Assembly (NCBI GenBank): GCA_025997215.1
Contig: BNUH01000002.1
Span: forward strand, 1-64,000
DNA: 64,000 bases
Reading direction: 5' to 3'
Source: Clostridia bacterium
GTDB lineage: Bacteria > Bacillota_A > Clostridia > Christensenellales > Aristaeellaceae
Shown here: positions 41,925-51,162 of the stretch, in pieces
How positions within the stretch are numbered: the stretch's first letter is position 1
Layout of the letters: the number at the start of each line of letters is the position of its first letter
The notes under the pieces: model-generated
The model's input: only the letters and a program-made list of their open reading frames with translations
The model's database searches: none
Told to the model about the DNA's origin: nothing
Program-made: the position numbers and the translations under genes

Positions 41925-43234
41925 GCGATTATATCCGCATAAACAATATCGACCTGTGCGTGGGCAGCGAGAATGGCTGCGCATTGCCGTTCATCGACGA
42001 GGCTTGCATAATTATTCATGACGGCGTTATCGAATACGCGGGCGCGGCGTCGGATGCGCCGCCATTAATTAATGATGAAGAAATAATCGACGGGCACAGG
42101 TGCCTCGCGATCCCGGCGTTAGCCAATGCGCACACCCATGCGGCCATGACGCTGCTGCGCGGCGCGGGCAGCGATCTCAACCTGCACGACTGGCTGACCA
42201 CGGCTATATTCCCGGCCGAGGATCGGCTGACAGCAGGGTTCTGCCGGACTGGGGCGACGTTGGGGTTCATGGAGATGCTGCGCTTCGGCGTGTCCGCGTG
42301 CGCCGACATGTACATGTTTATGGACGCGTCTGGCGAGGCGGCGGCGGCGACGGGCATCCGCGCCGTGCTCGCGCGCTCCATCGTCGGCGGCGAGGATGGC
42401 GACGGCGGGCGGCTCGCAGAATCCGTCGCCATGGCCAAGGCCTGGCATGGCGCGGAGCATGGGCGCATCCGCGCGATGATGGCGCCGCACGCCGAGTACA
42501 CCTCCACGCCCGCCATCATCCGCGCTATCAGGGATACGGCTGTCGAACTGGGCCTGGGCGTTCACGTCCACATATCCGAAACCCATGCAGAAGTTGAAGG
42601 TTGTAGACAACGCCGAAACGGTTTGACCCCTCCCGCGTACTTCGCCAGCCTAGGACTATTCGACGTGCCGACATTGGCCGCGCATTGCGTCGCGCTGACC
42701 GAGGATGACATGGACATCCTCGCGGCGCACAACGTCGCCGTGTGCCACAATCCTGTATCCAACTTGAAGTTGGCTAGCGGCGTGTCGGACGTGCCTCAAT
42801 TACTCCGCAAAGGTGTGTCCGTCTGCCTGGGTACGGACGGCGCGGCCAGCAACAACAACCTCAACCTGTGGGAAGAGCTGCGGCTCATGTCCATTCTGCA
42901 TAAAGGCGTGACGGGCGATCCGTGCGTTATTTCACCCGCTCAAACATTTCACGCCTCAACGTTAGCAGGAATGCGCGCTATGGGTTATAATAAGGTGGGA
43001 TTGCTGAAAACAGGCTGGCGCGCGGATATCGCCCTGATCGACCGATCCGGGCCGCACCATCAGCCGCTGATCGATCCCGCCGCCGACCTTGTGTATTCTA
43101 CACAAGGATCGGACGTTAGGTTGACCATGGTGGATGGGATTATCCGATACCATGACGGCCAATGGCCGGGCATCGATGCGCAGGCTGTCTATAACGCCGC
43201 GAGTGTTGCTTCAAGAATGATGCTAGGAGCATGA
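41921..43234 (+). CDS. mtaD: 5'-methylthioadenosine/S-adenosylhomocysteine deaminase
   Basis: 437 residues from ATG 41921 inside the ahcY stop (ATGA). Amidohydrolase metal ligands: H71 and H73 (NAHTHAAM), then HISETHAEVEG, AAHCVAL and LGTDGAASNNNLNLW. It deaminates SAH and MTA to the inosyl forms. Coupling to ahcY points to one SAH-recycling unit. A reading from 41834 lies inside ahcY. Confidence 0.92.
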   Translation: MSDYIRINNIDLCVGSENGCALPFIDEACIIIHDGVIEYAGAASDAPPLINDEEIIDGHRCLAIPALANAHTHAAMTLLRGAGSDLNLHDWLTTAIFPAEDRLTAGFCRTGATLGFMEMLRFGVSACADMYMFMDASGEAAAATGIRAVLARSIVGGEDGDGGRLAESVAMAKAWHGAEHGRIRAMMAPHAEYTSTPAIIRAIRDTAVELGLGVHVHISETHAEVEGCRQRRNGLTPPAYFASLGLFDVPTLAAHCVALTEDDMDILAAHNVAVCHNPVSNLKLASGVSDVPQLLRKGVSVCLGTDGAASNNNLNLWEELRLMSILHKGVTGDPCVISPAQTFHASTLAGMRAMGYNKVGLLKTGWRADIALIDRSGPHHQPLIDPAADLVYSTQGSDVRLTMVDGIIRYHDGQWPGIDAQAVYNAASVASRMMLGA

Positions 43235-43240
43235 TGGTTA

Positions 43241-44983
43241 TTGTTCAGTACAAAGAAGATGTATGACAATGTGCGGCCGCGCCGCTCGCGCGCCTACATG
43301 ATCCTGGGCATAATAAGCGCGCTGCTGCTGGTCGCCATCATTGCCGTGCTGCTGAATCTGCAGCCCGCGTCCGTGACCATCATCGCTGCGCCGGACGGCG
43401 AGCGGCTTTATGAGGGCGGGCGCGATGTGGATGCGGTTGCGCTGGCGGGCGTCACGGTCGAGCCGACTGCGTCGGGCTTGACGCTCACGCTGGCGTTCAC
43501 GGGCTGGACTGCTCAAGGCGAATCGGTTCCCATCCAAAGCAACCCGCAGTTAACGATTACGCGTTACCATAATCCCGAACGGCTGGCTGTCGCGGTGCCT
43601 GACCTGGCCGACTGGTCCGCCATCACCGACATGAATCTGCCGAATTCACTAATAGAAGGCGTATTTTGTGTAGACCGCACGTTGTACTGGCAGCTGACAG
43701 GCCCCGTGGACGTCTCGCTGGAAGGTCGAGGCGGCAGTCTGCGCCTCACGCTCGAGCGCGCCTCACGCCCGACAACCGCCGGATGGAGCGTGCTGGCCGA
43801 CGCATGCAACCGGGTGGAGTACGTGCCGCTGCTGGGGTCCATGCTGCAGATGGGATTCAGCCCGGTCCGGTGCGCGGACGGCGGCACTGTGATTATGCAA
43901 TCCAAACGGTTCAGCAAGAAGGCTGACGCCGAGGCGCTGGAGCGTTCGGCGCGCGCGGTGTGCCAATCCGCTGGCACGCCTGCGTCGATCCGTGTCGAAT
44001 ACTTCGACGGAAGCCGCCTCCCGCTTGCAAATCCACCCGCAGATACCGCTCGGCTGGAGCGTGCGTTCCATGGCGCGCGAGCCGCGTTGATTATGCGCGA
44101 CGCGCGCATTCTGGCTAGAGCCAGCGATGTGCCCGTGATGCTGGTCGAACGCGCGGACGGCGCGCTGTTCACGTTGAACGCGTCCGGCGCTCGAACCGCG
44201 CTGCCCGTTCAGCACATCCCAAAGGTGTCGCGCGCCGCGCTCAGTCCGACGGCGCAATTCGCCGCGCTTTCGACAGAACTCGGCGATCTGGATATCATCG
44301 ACGTTAAGACGGGCCGCTCGCACGTGCTCAACGACACGACGCCGTCCGAGACGGAGCTGCGCGCGGCGACGACCGACACGTTCGCGTGGTTCGACGAGAC
44401 GATGCTGGCCGTGATGATGGGCGATCCGCTGCGATTCCTTGCGATCGATGCTGCGCTGCCGGACGACGAACCCAGCGCCATCCGTGCGATCGACCCATAC
44501 GGCGGTGTCGAAGGCGTTATGATGGGGCGAAATGACGAGTTATTCCTGTTGGACAACAAACAAATGTTGTACAGGTTCACGCCGTCGGATGCTTCGCGCG
44601 TGACGATCGGCTTGGCTGACCGCTTCGCCGTTTCGCCCGATGCCTCGAAAGCCGTGCTCATCAGCGGCGATGAGGATGGCGCGACGCTGATCTACTGGGA
44701 TCTGGATACATGGCGGCAGACGCTGATCGGCGTCGGCATGCCCGCGGTGGAGGCGTGCGTCAACGACGATGGCTCGGTGTACATTATAATGAAGGAACTC
44801 GGTCAAATTCTGCGCGGAACGCCGGTGTTCCGCTTATACCGTTACAATATTGCGGATAATCTGCTCACGGCCGTCGCTCAAATTCCCGAGACGAAACTGT
44901 ATCCGGCCGACACGCCCGGCGCGCTGATCGTCAACTGCCTCGATGAGGATGGGGTGTGGAGCGTCTATAGGCTTGAAGTTTAA
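43241..44983 (+). CDS. membrane-anchored protein with beta-propeller-like C-terminus, unknown
   Basis: 580 residues from TTG 43241 (AGGAG 11 nt upstream; ATG 43259 is an alternative). Basic N-terminus, one membrane helix (~18-40), then an AMIN-like beta domain (~45-180), a SPOR-like stretch (MQSKRFSKKADAEALERSARAVCQSAG, ~222-250), and a C-terminal half with repeated D-x-D-x-W/Y blades (LIYWDLDTWRQTLIGV). It may bind the cell wall. It lies directly after mtaD (6 nt). Confidence 0.65.
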   Translation: MFSTKKMYDNVRPRRSRAYMILGIISALLLVAIIAVLLNLQPASVTIIAAPDGERLYEGGRDVDAVALAGVTVEPTASGLTLTLAFTGWTAQGESVPIQSNPQLTITRYHNPERLAVAVPDLADWSAITDMNLPNSLIEGVFCVDRTLYWQLTGPVDVSLEGRGGSLRLTLERASRPTTAGWSVLADACNRVEYVPLLGSMLQMGFSPVRCADGGTVIMQSKRFSKKADAEALERSARAVCQSAGTPASIRVEYFDGSRLPLANPPADTARLERAFHGARAALIMRDARILARASDVPVMLVERADGALFTLNASGARTALPVQHIPKVSRAALSPTAQFAALSTELGDLDIIDVKTGRSHVLNDTTPSETELRAATTDTFAWFDETMLAVMMGDPLRFLAIDAALPDDEPSAIRAIDPYGGVEGVMMGRNDELFLLDNKQMLYRFTPSDASRVTIGLADRFAVSPDASKAVLISGDEDGATLIYWDLDTWRQTLIGVGMPAVEACVNDDGSVYIIMKELGQILRGTPVFRLYRYNIADNLLTAVAQIPETKLYPADTPGALIVNCLDEDGVWSVYRLEV

Positions 44984-45017
44984 GGTATTCGCTAACACAA
45001 ATTTTGGGGGTTGACGT

Positions 45018-45206
45018 GTGAAACGTGGTTTAGTAAAATTATGGCGGGGATTGTTGTTATTATTGATAATGATTGTGTTCGGCGCGTTGTTATACCTGTC
45101 GATAATACTGACCGACGCGCCAGAGCGGCGGCAGTCTTATACCAACAACAGTGCCGTAACAATGTATAATTATGCGGATTTCACCATATTGAACGGAGGC
45201 GTCTGA
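45018..45206 (+). CDS. small single-span membrane protein
   Basis: 62 residues from GTG 45018, with GGGGG upstream. One membrane helix (~12-32) then a short polar external tail. It sits immediately before pheA (stop TGA touches the pheA ATG). Family unknown. Confidence 0.6.
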   Translation: MKRGLVKLWRGLLLLLIMIVFGALLYLSIILTDAPERRQSYTNNSAVTMYNYADFTILNGGV

Positions 45207-46343
45207 ATGAATCTGGAGGATTCCCGTGCCCGGATTGACACGATCGACGACGCGATTGCGGATCTGCTGGCCGAGCGGATGCGCGCCGTGCGCGACGTGG
45301 CTGCATACAAGGCCCAGAGCGGCACGCCCGTCACCGACCCTGCGCGCGAACGCGCTGTCCTATCCCGCGCTGCGGAGCGCGTCGGGCCGGAACTGGAGAT
45401 GGCCGCCAAGCGGGTATTCGAGACGCTGATGGATGTCAGCCGCGCCCAGCAGCGTGAGACGCTGGGCGTCGAGAGCCTGTTGACAACCAAGGTGCGTGCT
45501 GCAATGGCATCCGGCGCTACTTTGCCAACACGTGTGGTTGTAGCATGCCAGGGGACGGAGGGTTCGTATCAGCAGCAGGCGTGCGACGCGCTGTTCCCGT
45601 TCGCGAGCATACTGTATTTTGAGGATTTTGCCAGTGTTTTCCAGGCGGTTGAGAAGGGGCTGTGCCAATTCGGGGTGCTGCCCATCGAGAATAGCTGGGC
45701 CGGATCGGTGACGGAGGTGTACGACCTTTTGGCGTCGCGATCGTGCATGATAGCACGCGCCATACGCCGACCCATCGACCATGTGCTCCTCGCACCGTCG
45801 GGCGTGAAGCTGCAAGACATCAAACGGGTGTATTCGCATCCTCAAGCGTTGGCGCAGTGTGCAAATTGGATAAAAAACCATTCTGGGATCGAACCGATAC
45901 CGCTCGTCAACACCGCCGTGGCCGCCAAGCGCGTGCAGAATTCCACAGCGGGCGACGAAGCCGCTATCGCATCCGGGGTTTGCGCACAACTGTATGGATT
46001 GGAACCCATCGCGTACGACATCGCCAACAGCGCCAGCAATTCGACGCGCTTCCTCTGCCTGAGCCGCGACCTGCTGGTCACTCCCGACGCGAACCGTATA
46101 AGCATGATCCTTCAGCTGCCCCATAAACCGGGATCGCTCTATGCGCTGATGTCACGATTCGCGTCCATGGGTTTGAACCTGACCAAACTGGAGAGCCGCC
46201 TGATCCCTGGCAGCGATTTCCAATTCCGATTCCACTTAGACCTGGAGGCCGACGCCCGCGATCCACGCGTGCCTAATCTATTGGGCGATCTGGAGCGCAG
46301 CGCCGAACGGATGCAGCTCCTAGGTTTCTACCGCGAGCTGTGA
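45207..46343 (+). CDS. pheA: chorismate mutase / prephenate dehydratase (P-protein)
   Basis: 378 residues: AroQ-type chorismate mutase (1-88: RARIDTIDDAIADLLAERM, then ERAVLSRAAER), prephenate dehydratase (~105-285: QGTEGSYQQQACDALF, GVLPIENSWAGSV and NSTRFLCLSR with the catalytic Thr), and an ACT domain for Phe feedback (KPGSLYALMSRFASMGLNL). It makes phenylpyruvate from chorismate. First of an aromatic operon. Confidence 0.96.
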   Translation: MNLEDSRARIDTIDDAIADLLAERMRAVRDVAAYKAQSGTPVTDPARERAVLSRAAERVGPELEMAAKRVFETLMDVSRAQQRETLGVESLLTTKVRAAMASGATLPTRVVVACQGTEGSYQQQACDALFPFASILYFEDFASVFQAVEKGLCQFGVLPIENSWAGSVTEVYDLLASRSCMIARAIRRPIDHVLLAPSGVKLQDIKRVYSHPQALAQCANWIKNHSGIEPIPLVNTAVAAKRVQNSTAGDEAAIASGVCAQLYGLEPIAYDIANSASNSTRFLCLSRDLLVTPDANRISMILQLPHKPGSLYALMSRFASMGLNLTKLESRLIPGSDFQFRFHLDLEADARDPRVPNLLGDLERSAERMQLLGFYREL

Positions 46344-46349
46344 ATAGTC

Positions 46350-47591
46350 ATGCATGAATTTGGATTAGTCGGCGCGAAATTGGGCCACAGCCATTCGCCG
46401 CGCATCCACCGTGCGTTGGGGAATTATCGTTATGAATTAATAGAGGTTGACCGCGCAGGACTGGATGAGCTGCTGACCAGGCGGCAATTCAAGGGCTTAA
46501 ACGTTACGATTCCATACAAGGTGGATGCGATGGGTTACTGTGATGCGCTGACGGATGAAGCGCATGCAGTGGGCAGCGTCAACACGCTGACGTTTGATGA
46601 TCAGCATCGGCTGGTTGGGCACAACACCGATTTATATGGATTTGAGACGCTGGCACGGAGCGCCGGCATCACAATGTCCAACCGGAAGGTGTTGATACTG
46701 GGCAGCGGCGGTTCATCAAGGACGGTGACGGAGGCAGCGCGTCGAGCTGGCGCACGCGAGATAGTTGTCGTTTCACGCGGCGGGCCTGTCGATTATGCGG
46801 CATCCATAATATTGCATAAAAATGCGGAAATTATCGTCAACACCACACCCGTTGGGATGTATCCTAACAACGGTATTGCGCCTGTATCTTTGGAGGATTA
46901 CCCACAATGTGTTGGCGTGATCGATTTGGTGTACAACCCGCTGAAAACAGCGCTGATACTCGACGCTATGGATCGTAGCATCACACACGCCGACGGACTG
47001 ACGATGCTTGTTGCTCAAGGGTTGCGCGCTGCAGAATTATTCACTGGTTCGCATATTGATACAGAACGTATTGCCCAAATTGAAACGGATATGCGCCACG
47101 AATTGTCAAATGTTACCATTATCGGCATGCCCGGCAGCGGAAAATCCGTTATCGGCCGCACATTAGCGGAACGATTCGCGCGCCCGTTTGTCGATTTGGA
47201 TGAGGAGATTGAGAGACAGGCTGGCCGCACGATCCCCGACATATTTCGCGACGACGGCGAGGCGGTTTTTCGCGCGATTGAACGTGAAACCGCAGCGGCG
47301 ATCGGCAAGCGCGGCGGCCAAATCATCGCGACGGGCGGCGGAGCGCCGATCGATCGGCGCAATGTTGATGCGTTTAGGCAGAACGGCTGGCTGCTATGGA
47401 TCCGCAGGCCTCTGGAGTCGCTCGCGCGATCAGGGCGGCCGTTGTCGTCCGAGCCGGACGCTCTACATGCGATGGGAAGCGTCCGTTTGCCGATATATCA
47501 ACGTGTGAGCGACGCCGCGATCGATAACGACGGATCGTTGGAGCAGACCATCCTACGTGCGATAGACGTGTTATCAAGTTGGCTGGAATAA
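46350..47591 (+). CDS. aroE-aroK: bifunctional shikimate dehydrogenase-shikimate kinase
   Basis: 413 residues. Residues 1-~248 are AroE: SHSPRIH, NVTIPYK with catalytic K57, HNTD with D93, and a NADP loop ILGSGGSSR. Residues ~250-413 are AroK: Walker A GMPGSGKS (259-266), DLDEEIERQAG, FRAIERE and ATGGGAP. The two steps 3-dehydroshikimate to shikimate and shikimate to shikimate-3-phosphate are joined in one chain, 7 nt after pheA. Confidence 0.95.
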   Translation: MHEFGLVGAKLGHSHSPRIHRALGNYRYELIEVDRAGLDELLTRRQFKGLNVTIPYKVDAMGYCDALTDEAHAVGSVNTLTFDDQHRLVGHNTDLYGFETLARSAGITMSNRKVLILGSGGSSRTVTEAARRAGAREIVVVSRGGPVDYAASIILHKNAEIIVNTTPVGMYPNNGIAPVSLEDYPQCVGVIDLVYNPLKTALILDAMDRSITHADGLTMLVAQGLRAAELFTGSHIDTERIAQIETDMRHELSNVTIIGMPGSGKSVIGRTLAERFARPFVDLDEEIERQAGRTIPDIFRDDGEAVFRAIERETAAAIGKRGGQIIATGGGAPIDRRNVDAFRQNGWLLWIRRPLESLARSGRPLSSEPDALHAMGSVRLPIYQRVSDAAIDNDGSLEQTILRAIDVLSSWLE

Positions 47592-47618
47592 TGAATAATA
47601 TACAAGGAGTGCATACGT

Positions 47619-48089
47619 ATGCGCTTACTCATCCTGAATGGACCCAACCTCAACATGCTGGGCATCCGCGAGCCTGATATATATGGCAGGCAAACATATA
47701 CCGATCTCGTCGCGTTTATTGAGGATACGGCGGACAATCTGGGCGTGGACGTCGATGTGCGACAGTCCAACCACGAGGGCGAATTGGTCGAATGGATCCA
47801 GCAATCCCTTGGAACCGCCGATGGCATCGTGATAAATCCGGCCGCTTACACCCACACCAGCATAGCCATATTGGACGCGCTGAAGGCCGTCGGCCTTCCG
47901 GCGGTGGAGGTACATCTGTCGGATGTATCCGCGCGCGAACCGTTCAGACAGGTGTCCTACGCCGGTATGGCGTGTCGGGAGACGTTCAAAGGGCTGGGCT
48001 TCGACGGTTACGCACGCGCTATGGAGTCGTTAGTCAACTGCTTACAGGAAAAGCCCATTGCGAAATTTGTTTATACAGCGGAAGTTTAG
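47619..48089 (+). CDS. aroQ: 3-dehydroquinate dehydratase, type II
   Basis: 156 residues. LNGPNLNMLGIREPDIYG with the catalytic Tyr, QSNHEGELVEWI, INPAAYTHTSIAI with the catalytic His, and EVHLSDVSAREPFR. It supplies 3-dehydroshikimate to the AroE domain encoded just upstream. Confidence 0.97.
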   Translation: MRLLILNGPNLNMLGIREPDIYGRQTYTDLVAFIEDTADNLGVDVDVRQSNHEGELVEWIQQSLGTADGIVINPAAYTHTSIAILDALKAVGLPAVEVHLSDVSAREPFRQVSYAGMACRETFKGLGFDGYARAMESLVNCLQEKPIAKFVYTAEV

Positions 48090-48119
48090 GCCATTATTAT
48101 CTGCTAGGAGGGGCTGTTC

Positions 48120-49292
48120 ATGCCATCATTTGCCAACCGTACTAATGAATTCACAGAGCAGAACATATTCACTATCCTAGAATTCAAGCGTCAAGCAAGG
48201 GTTGCACGAGGGTTGCCCGTGTACAACCTATCGGTGGGTACACCTGACTTTCCGCCCGCGCCGCATATCGTGAAGGCAACCCAGGAAGCGGCAGCGGATC
48301 CGGAATTGTATAAATATGCACTCGTTGACACGCCAGAATTAGTCGGCGCCGTCCAGCGTTGGTATAAGCGGCGATTCGGAGTGACGTTGAAATCTAATGA
48401 AATCATGAGTGTTGCCGGCAGTCAGGAGGGCATCGCACACATCGCGCTGGCCATTCTGAATCCGGATGAGACGCTACTGGCGCCGAATCCCGGCTACCCC
48501 ATATTCGACATCGGCCCACGGTTCATGGGTGGCAATACTGTATATTATTCATTATATACCGAGAATGGTTACTTACCCGATTTATCCGAAATCGAGCGCA
48601 CCATGCCTTTAAATACGAAAGCGATGATCGTCTCCTACCCGGCAAATCCCGTCTGCGCCGTTGCTCCACGCTCATTCTACGAGCGTTTGGTGGAGTTCGC
48701 TCACAAGCATGACATATGGATTATACATGATAATGCTTATTCTGAAATAACATACGACGGCTACATCGGCCAGTCGTTTTTGGGGATAGACGGCGCACGC
48801 GAGATCGGCGTTGAGTTCAACTCGCTGTCGAAAACCTACAATTTGACGGGCACGCGCGTTTCGTTTCTGATGGGCAACGCGGATCTGCTGCATCGTTTTT
48901 CAGCGATGCGTTCACAATTTGACTATGGTCTTTGTAAAATATTTCAAAGATCCGCCATCGCCGCGCTCGACGGTCCGCAGGATGCTGTTCTCGCCCAGCG
49001 CACCGAGTATCAGGCCAGGCGCGACGCGCTGTGCGGCGGTTTCCGCTCGATCGGCTGGGAGATTCCCGATTCAAAAGGCACTATGTTTGTATGGACGAAA
49101 ATACCCGATGGATATAATGATGATGTAGCGTTTGTGGCGGAGATGATCGATCGCGCGGGCGTGATCGTTATACCTGGATCAGTATTTGGCACGCTTGGGC
49201 GCGGGCATGTTCGTCTGGCGCTGACTTTGCCCGTGAAACAGATCGAAGCCGCTGTCAAAGCAGTCGCGGCAAGCGGAGTGCTGCGGTGCTGA
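48120..49292 (+). CDS. class I/II aminotransferase (aromatic or LL-DAP type)
   Basis: 390 residues, fold-type I PLP enzyme. Residue marks: NLSVGTPDFPP, YKYALVDTPELVGAV, NPGYPIFDIG, SYPANPVCAVA, HDNAYSEITYDG and the PLP lysine in NSLSKTYNLTGTR. The sequence resembles LL-diaminopimelate/aspartate aminotransferases. Its place at the end of pheA-aroEK-aroQ suggests it aminates phenylpyruvate or prephenate. AGGAGG lies before the ATG. Confidence 0.85.
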   Translation: MPSFANRTNEFTEQNIFTILEFKRQARVARGLPVYNLSVGTPDFPPAPHIVKATQEAAADPELYKYALVDTPELVGAVQRWYKRRFGVTLKSNEIMSVAGSQEGIAHIALAILNPDETLLAPNPGYPIFDIGPRFMGGNTVYYSLYTENGYLPDLSEIERTMPLNTKAMIVSYPANPVCAVAPRSFYERLVEFAHKHDIWIIHDNAYSEITYDGYIGQSFLGIDGAREIGVEFNSLSKTYNLTGTRVSFLMGNADLLHRFSAMRSQFDYGLCKIFQRSAIAALDGPQDAVLAQRTEYQARRDALCGGFRSIGWEIPDSKGTMFVWTKIPDGYNDDVAFVAEMIDRAGVIVIPGSVFGTLGRGHVRLALTLPVKQIEAAVKAVAASGVLRC

Positions 49293-49324
49293 TTGAACTT
49301 CATAATAATTGAAAGGAATGATAG

Positions 49325-49762
49325 ATTATACACATTCGCGTTATGATCGCGGCGGATATACCCGACGTTATCCAGTTGTGGTACGATACGCCCGGTATGG
49401 GCCTCAATGACGCGGACGATAGCCCGGAATCCATCCGCCGCTTCATCGACAGTAACCCAACCACCTGTTTTGTCGCTGAAGAGGATTCGCTGCTGATCGG
49501 CTGCGTGTTGTGCGGGCATGACGGACGCCGCGCGACCATTTACCATCTAGCAGTGCATCCTGACGCGAGGCGGCAGGGCGTCGGCCGGAAACTCGTGGAC
49601 GCGTGCATGTCAGCCATGAGTGATGAAAACATAACGAAAGCGCGTCTATACGTATTCGCGACGAATGAAACGGGTAACGCGTTCTGGGAATCCATCGGCT
49701 TTACCGCGCGGGACGATTTGGTTCTGCGCAACAAGAATATTTGTACAGACAGCGATTGTTAA
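49325..49762 (+). CDS. GNAT-family N-acetyltransferase, probable ATT start
   Basis: About 145 residues. GNAT signs: IHIRVMIAADIPDVIQLW at the start, TCFVAEEDSLLIGCVLCG, LAVHPDARRQGVGRKLV (acetyl-CoA loop) and NETGNAFWESIGF. The conserved first strand lies before the first ATG (49343). AAGGA (49313-49317) is 7 nt from ATT 49325 and 25 nt from that ATG; TAG at 49322-49324 closes the frame, so initiation at ATT 49325 or ATA 49328 is the best fit. Confidence 0.75.
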   Translation: MIHIRVMIAADIPDVIQLWYDTPGMGLNDADDSPESIRRFIDSNPTTCFVAEEDSLLIGCVLCGHDGRRATIYHLAVHPDARRQGVGRKLVDACMSAMSDENITKARLYVFATNETGNAFWESIGFTARDDLVLRNKNICTDSDC

Positions 49763-49846
49763 TACCCTATTCCGCTGGGTAATGTTTGTCTCGTTATTCC
49801 ATTTATCACGGCGTATATTTGGCAGCTGATAACCATAGCATTAGCT

Positions 49847-49875
49847 TGACAACGCGGGTCGGTTTGGTTACAATA
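49847..49875 (+). promoter_or_regulatory. promoter of the amino-acid-type binding protein gene
   Basis: Exact TTGACA (49847-49852), 17-nt spacer, TACAAT (49870-49875). The ~80-nt leader has a short GGAAT/ATTCC hairpin and AAAGGAGG before the ATG. Upstream (49763-49846) I see only an imperfect hairpin around TACCC/GGGTA near 49764-49783. Confidence 0.8.
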
Positions 49876-49962
49876 CAGATAATCCATACGCATTTAGTAT
49901 GGAATCCCTGCGGAATGATGGAGATACCCCATAATTCCCACGATTAAAGGAGGAAATGCCCC

Positions 49963-50751
49963 ATGACTGGAAAGCTCAGAGTGATGGCATTCATACTCGT
50001 GTGCCTGATGCTGGCGGCGTTCACGGCGTCCGCGAGCGAAGTGACCACCTACACGATCGGTACGAGCGGCTCGTTCGCGCCGTTCTGCTACACGGATGAG
50101 GACGGGAACCTGACGGGTTACGACGTCGAGGTGTTGCGCGCGATCGACGCAAAGCTGGACGATGTGGAATTCGTGTTCAAGACGATGGATTTCAACGGGC
50201 TGTTCCTGGGTCTGGATGCGGGCAGCCTCGACTTCATATCCCACCAGTTGGGGAAAAATGACGAGCGCGAGGCCAAGTACCTATTCGCCAACGAGCCGCT
50301 CGGCTACACGTCGATGAATTTCGCGGTGCGCGCCGCCGACGATTCGATCAACTCGATCAAGGATGTCGAAGGCAAGACGGCTCTCGTGACGGCGACCGGC
50401 CTGCCGAATGTCTGGCTGACCAACTACAACGCCGAGACCGCCGAGACGCCCGTTACCCTCAAGTATTATGAAGGCGACTGGGTGCAGGGCATGCAGCAGG
50501 TTGTGGCTGGCGGCGCGGATACCACCGTTTCCCCGGCTGTGACAATCGACACAACCATACGTGATATGGGCCTGGGCGTGCGGCGCATTCCCGAAGCGCT
50601 CTATACCGTCAACGTCTACTTCATCTACGCCAATGGCCAGGAAGCCCTGCGCGATAAGATCGACGCGGTTCTTGTCGAACTGCGCGATGACGGTACCCTC
50701 GGCGAGATTTCTGTCCAATTCTTGGGCGACGATTATACTAAGTTGAATTAG
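49963..50751 (+). CDS. amino-acid ABC transporter substrate-binding protein (SBP_bac_3)
   Basis: 262 residues. Signal peptide (~1-24, cleavage after ASA) with no lipobox Cys, then a family 3 domain: TIGTSGSFAPFCYTDEDGNLTGYDVEVLRAI, DFISHQLGKNDERE and LVTATGLPNVWL. Lack of a lipid anchor is unusual for a Gram-positive type cell. No permease or ATPase is next to it, so it is an orphan in this window. Confidence 0.88.
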   Translation: MTGKLRVMAFILVCLMLAAFTASASEVTTYTIGTSGSFAPFCYTDEDGNLTGYDVEVLRAIDAKLDDVEFVFKTMDFNGLFLGLDAGSLDFISHQLGKNDEREAKYLFANEPLGYTSMNFAVRAADDSINSIKDVEGKTALVTATGLPNVWLTNYNAETAETPVTLKYYEGDWVQGMQQVVAGGADTTVSPAVTIDTTIRDMGLGVRRIPEALYTVNVYFIYANGQEALRDKIDAVLVELRDDGTLGEISVQFLGDDYTKLN

Positions 50752-50773
50752 TAGCTGACCTGATCAAGTTCGT

Positions 50774-50862
50774 CCAGCAGTCAAGGTCGGGTAGTAATTG
50801 ACAGAAACGCGGGACGTACAGCGCGTTTTCTGAAGGATTGCTACCCTCTCCTTAACTGCTGG
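50774..50862. repeat. three-tier structured element E2
   Basis: Outer stem CCAGCAGTCAAGG with CCTTAACTGCTGG (50774-50786 with 50850-50862, one mismatch); middle GGGTAG (50789-50794) with CTACCC (50841-50846); inner CAGAAACGCG (50802-50811) with 50822-50832, one bulge. It shares GTCAAGG, GGGT(A/G)G, CTACCC and CCTT blocks with E1. Confidence 0.7.
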
Positions 50863-51065
50863 ATCGGTAGACTTTCACGCTCGATTCACGAATTATGACA
50901 GAAATGTAACTACTACTGCAACGGAAACTATGGGATAAGATGGGTTCTGGCTTTTCGTGATTAATACTATTAACCAAGATACATCATATTTCCTTGGCAC
51001 CGACATCGGAGGCGGTTTGGACGACGCTGGCACTGCTGCATATGGGACTTCGCCCCAACGCCCCA

Positions 51066-51088
51066 CCAGGGGGCTTTCAGCCCCCTGG
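51066..51088. repeat. perfect 10-bp GC hairpin
   Basis: CCAGGGGGCT pairs exactly with AGCCCCCTGG, loop TTC, in a pyrimidine/purine-rich stretch 51045-51110 that repeats CCCC and CCAGGG blocks. It lies ~75 nt past the end of the minus-strand binding-protein gene and has no U-run. The rest of 50863-51162 shows no gene. Confidence 0.55.
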
Positions 51089-51162
51089 ACCCCTGACCAG
51101 GGCATTGCCTTGGACCTATGTGTTTACCGTGAACCGATCCAATGTTTCCTCAAACCAAGCCC

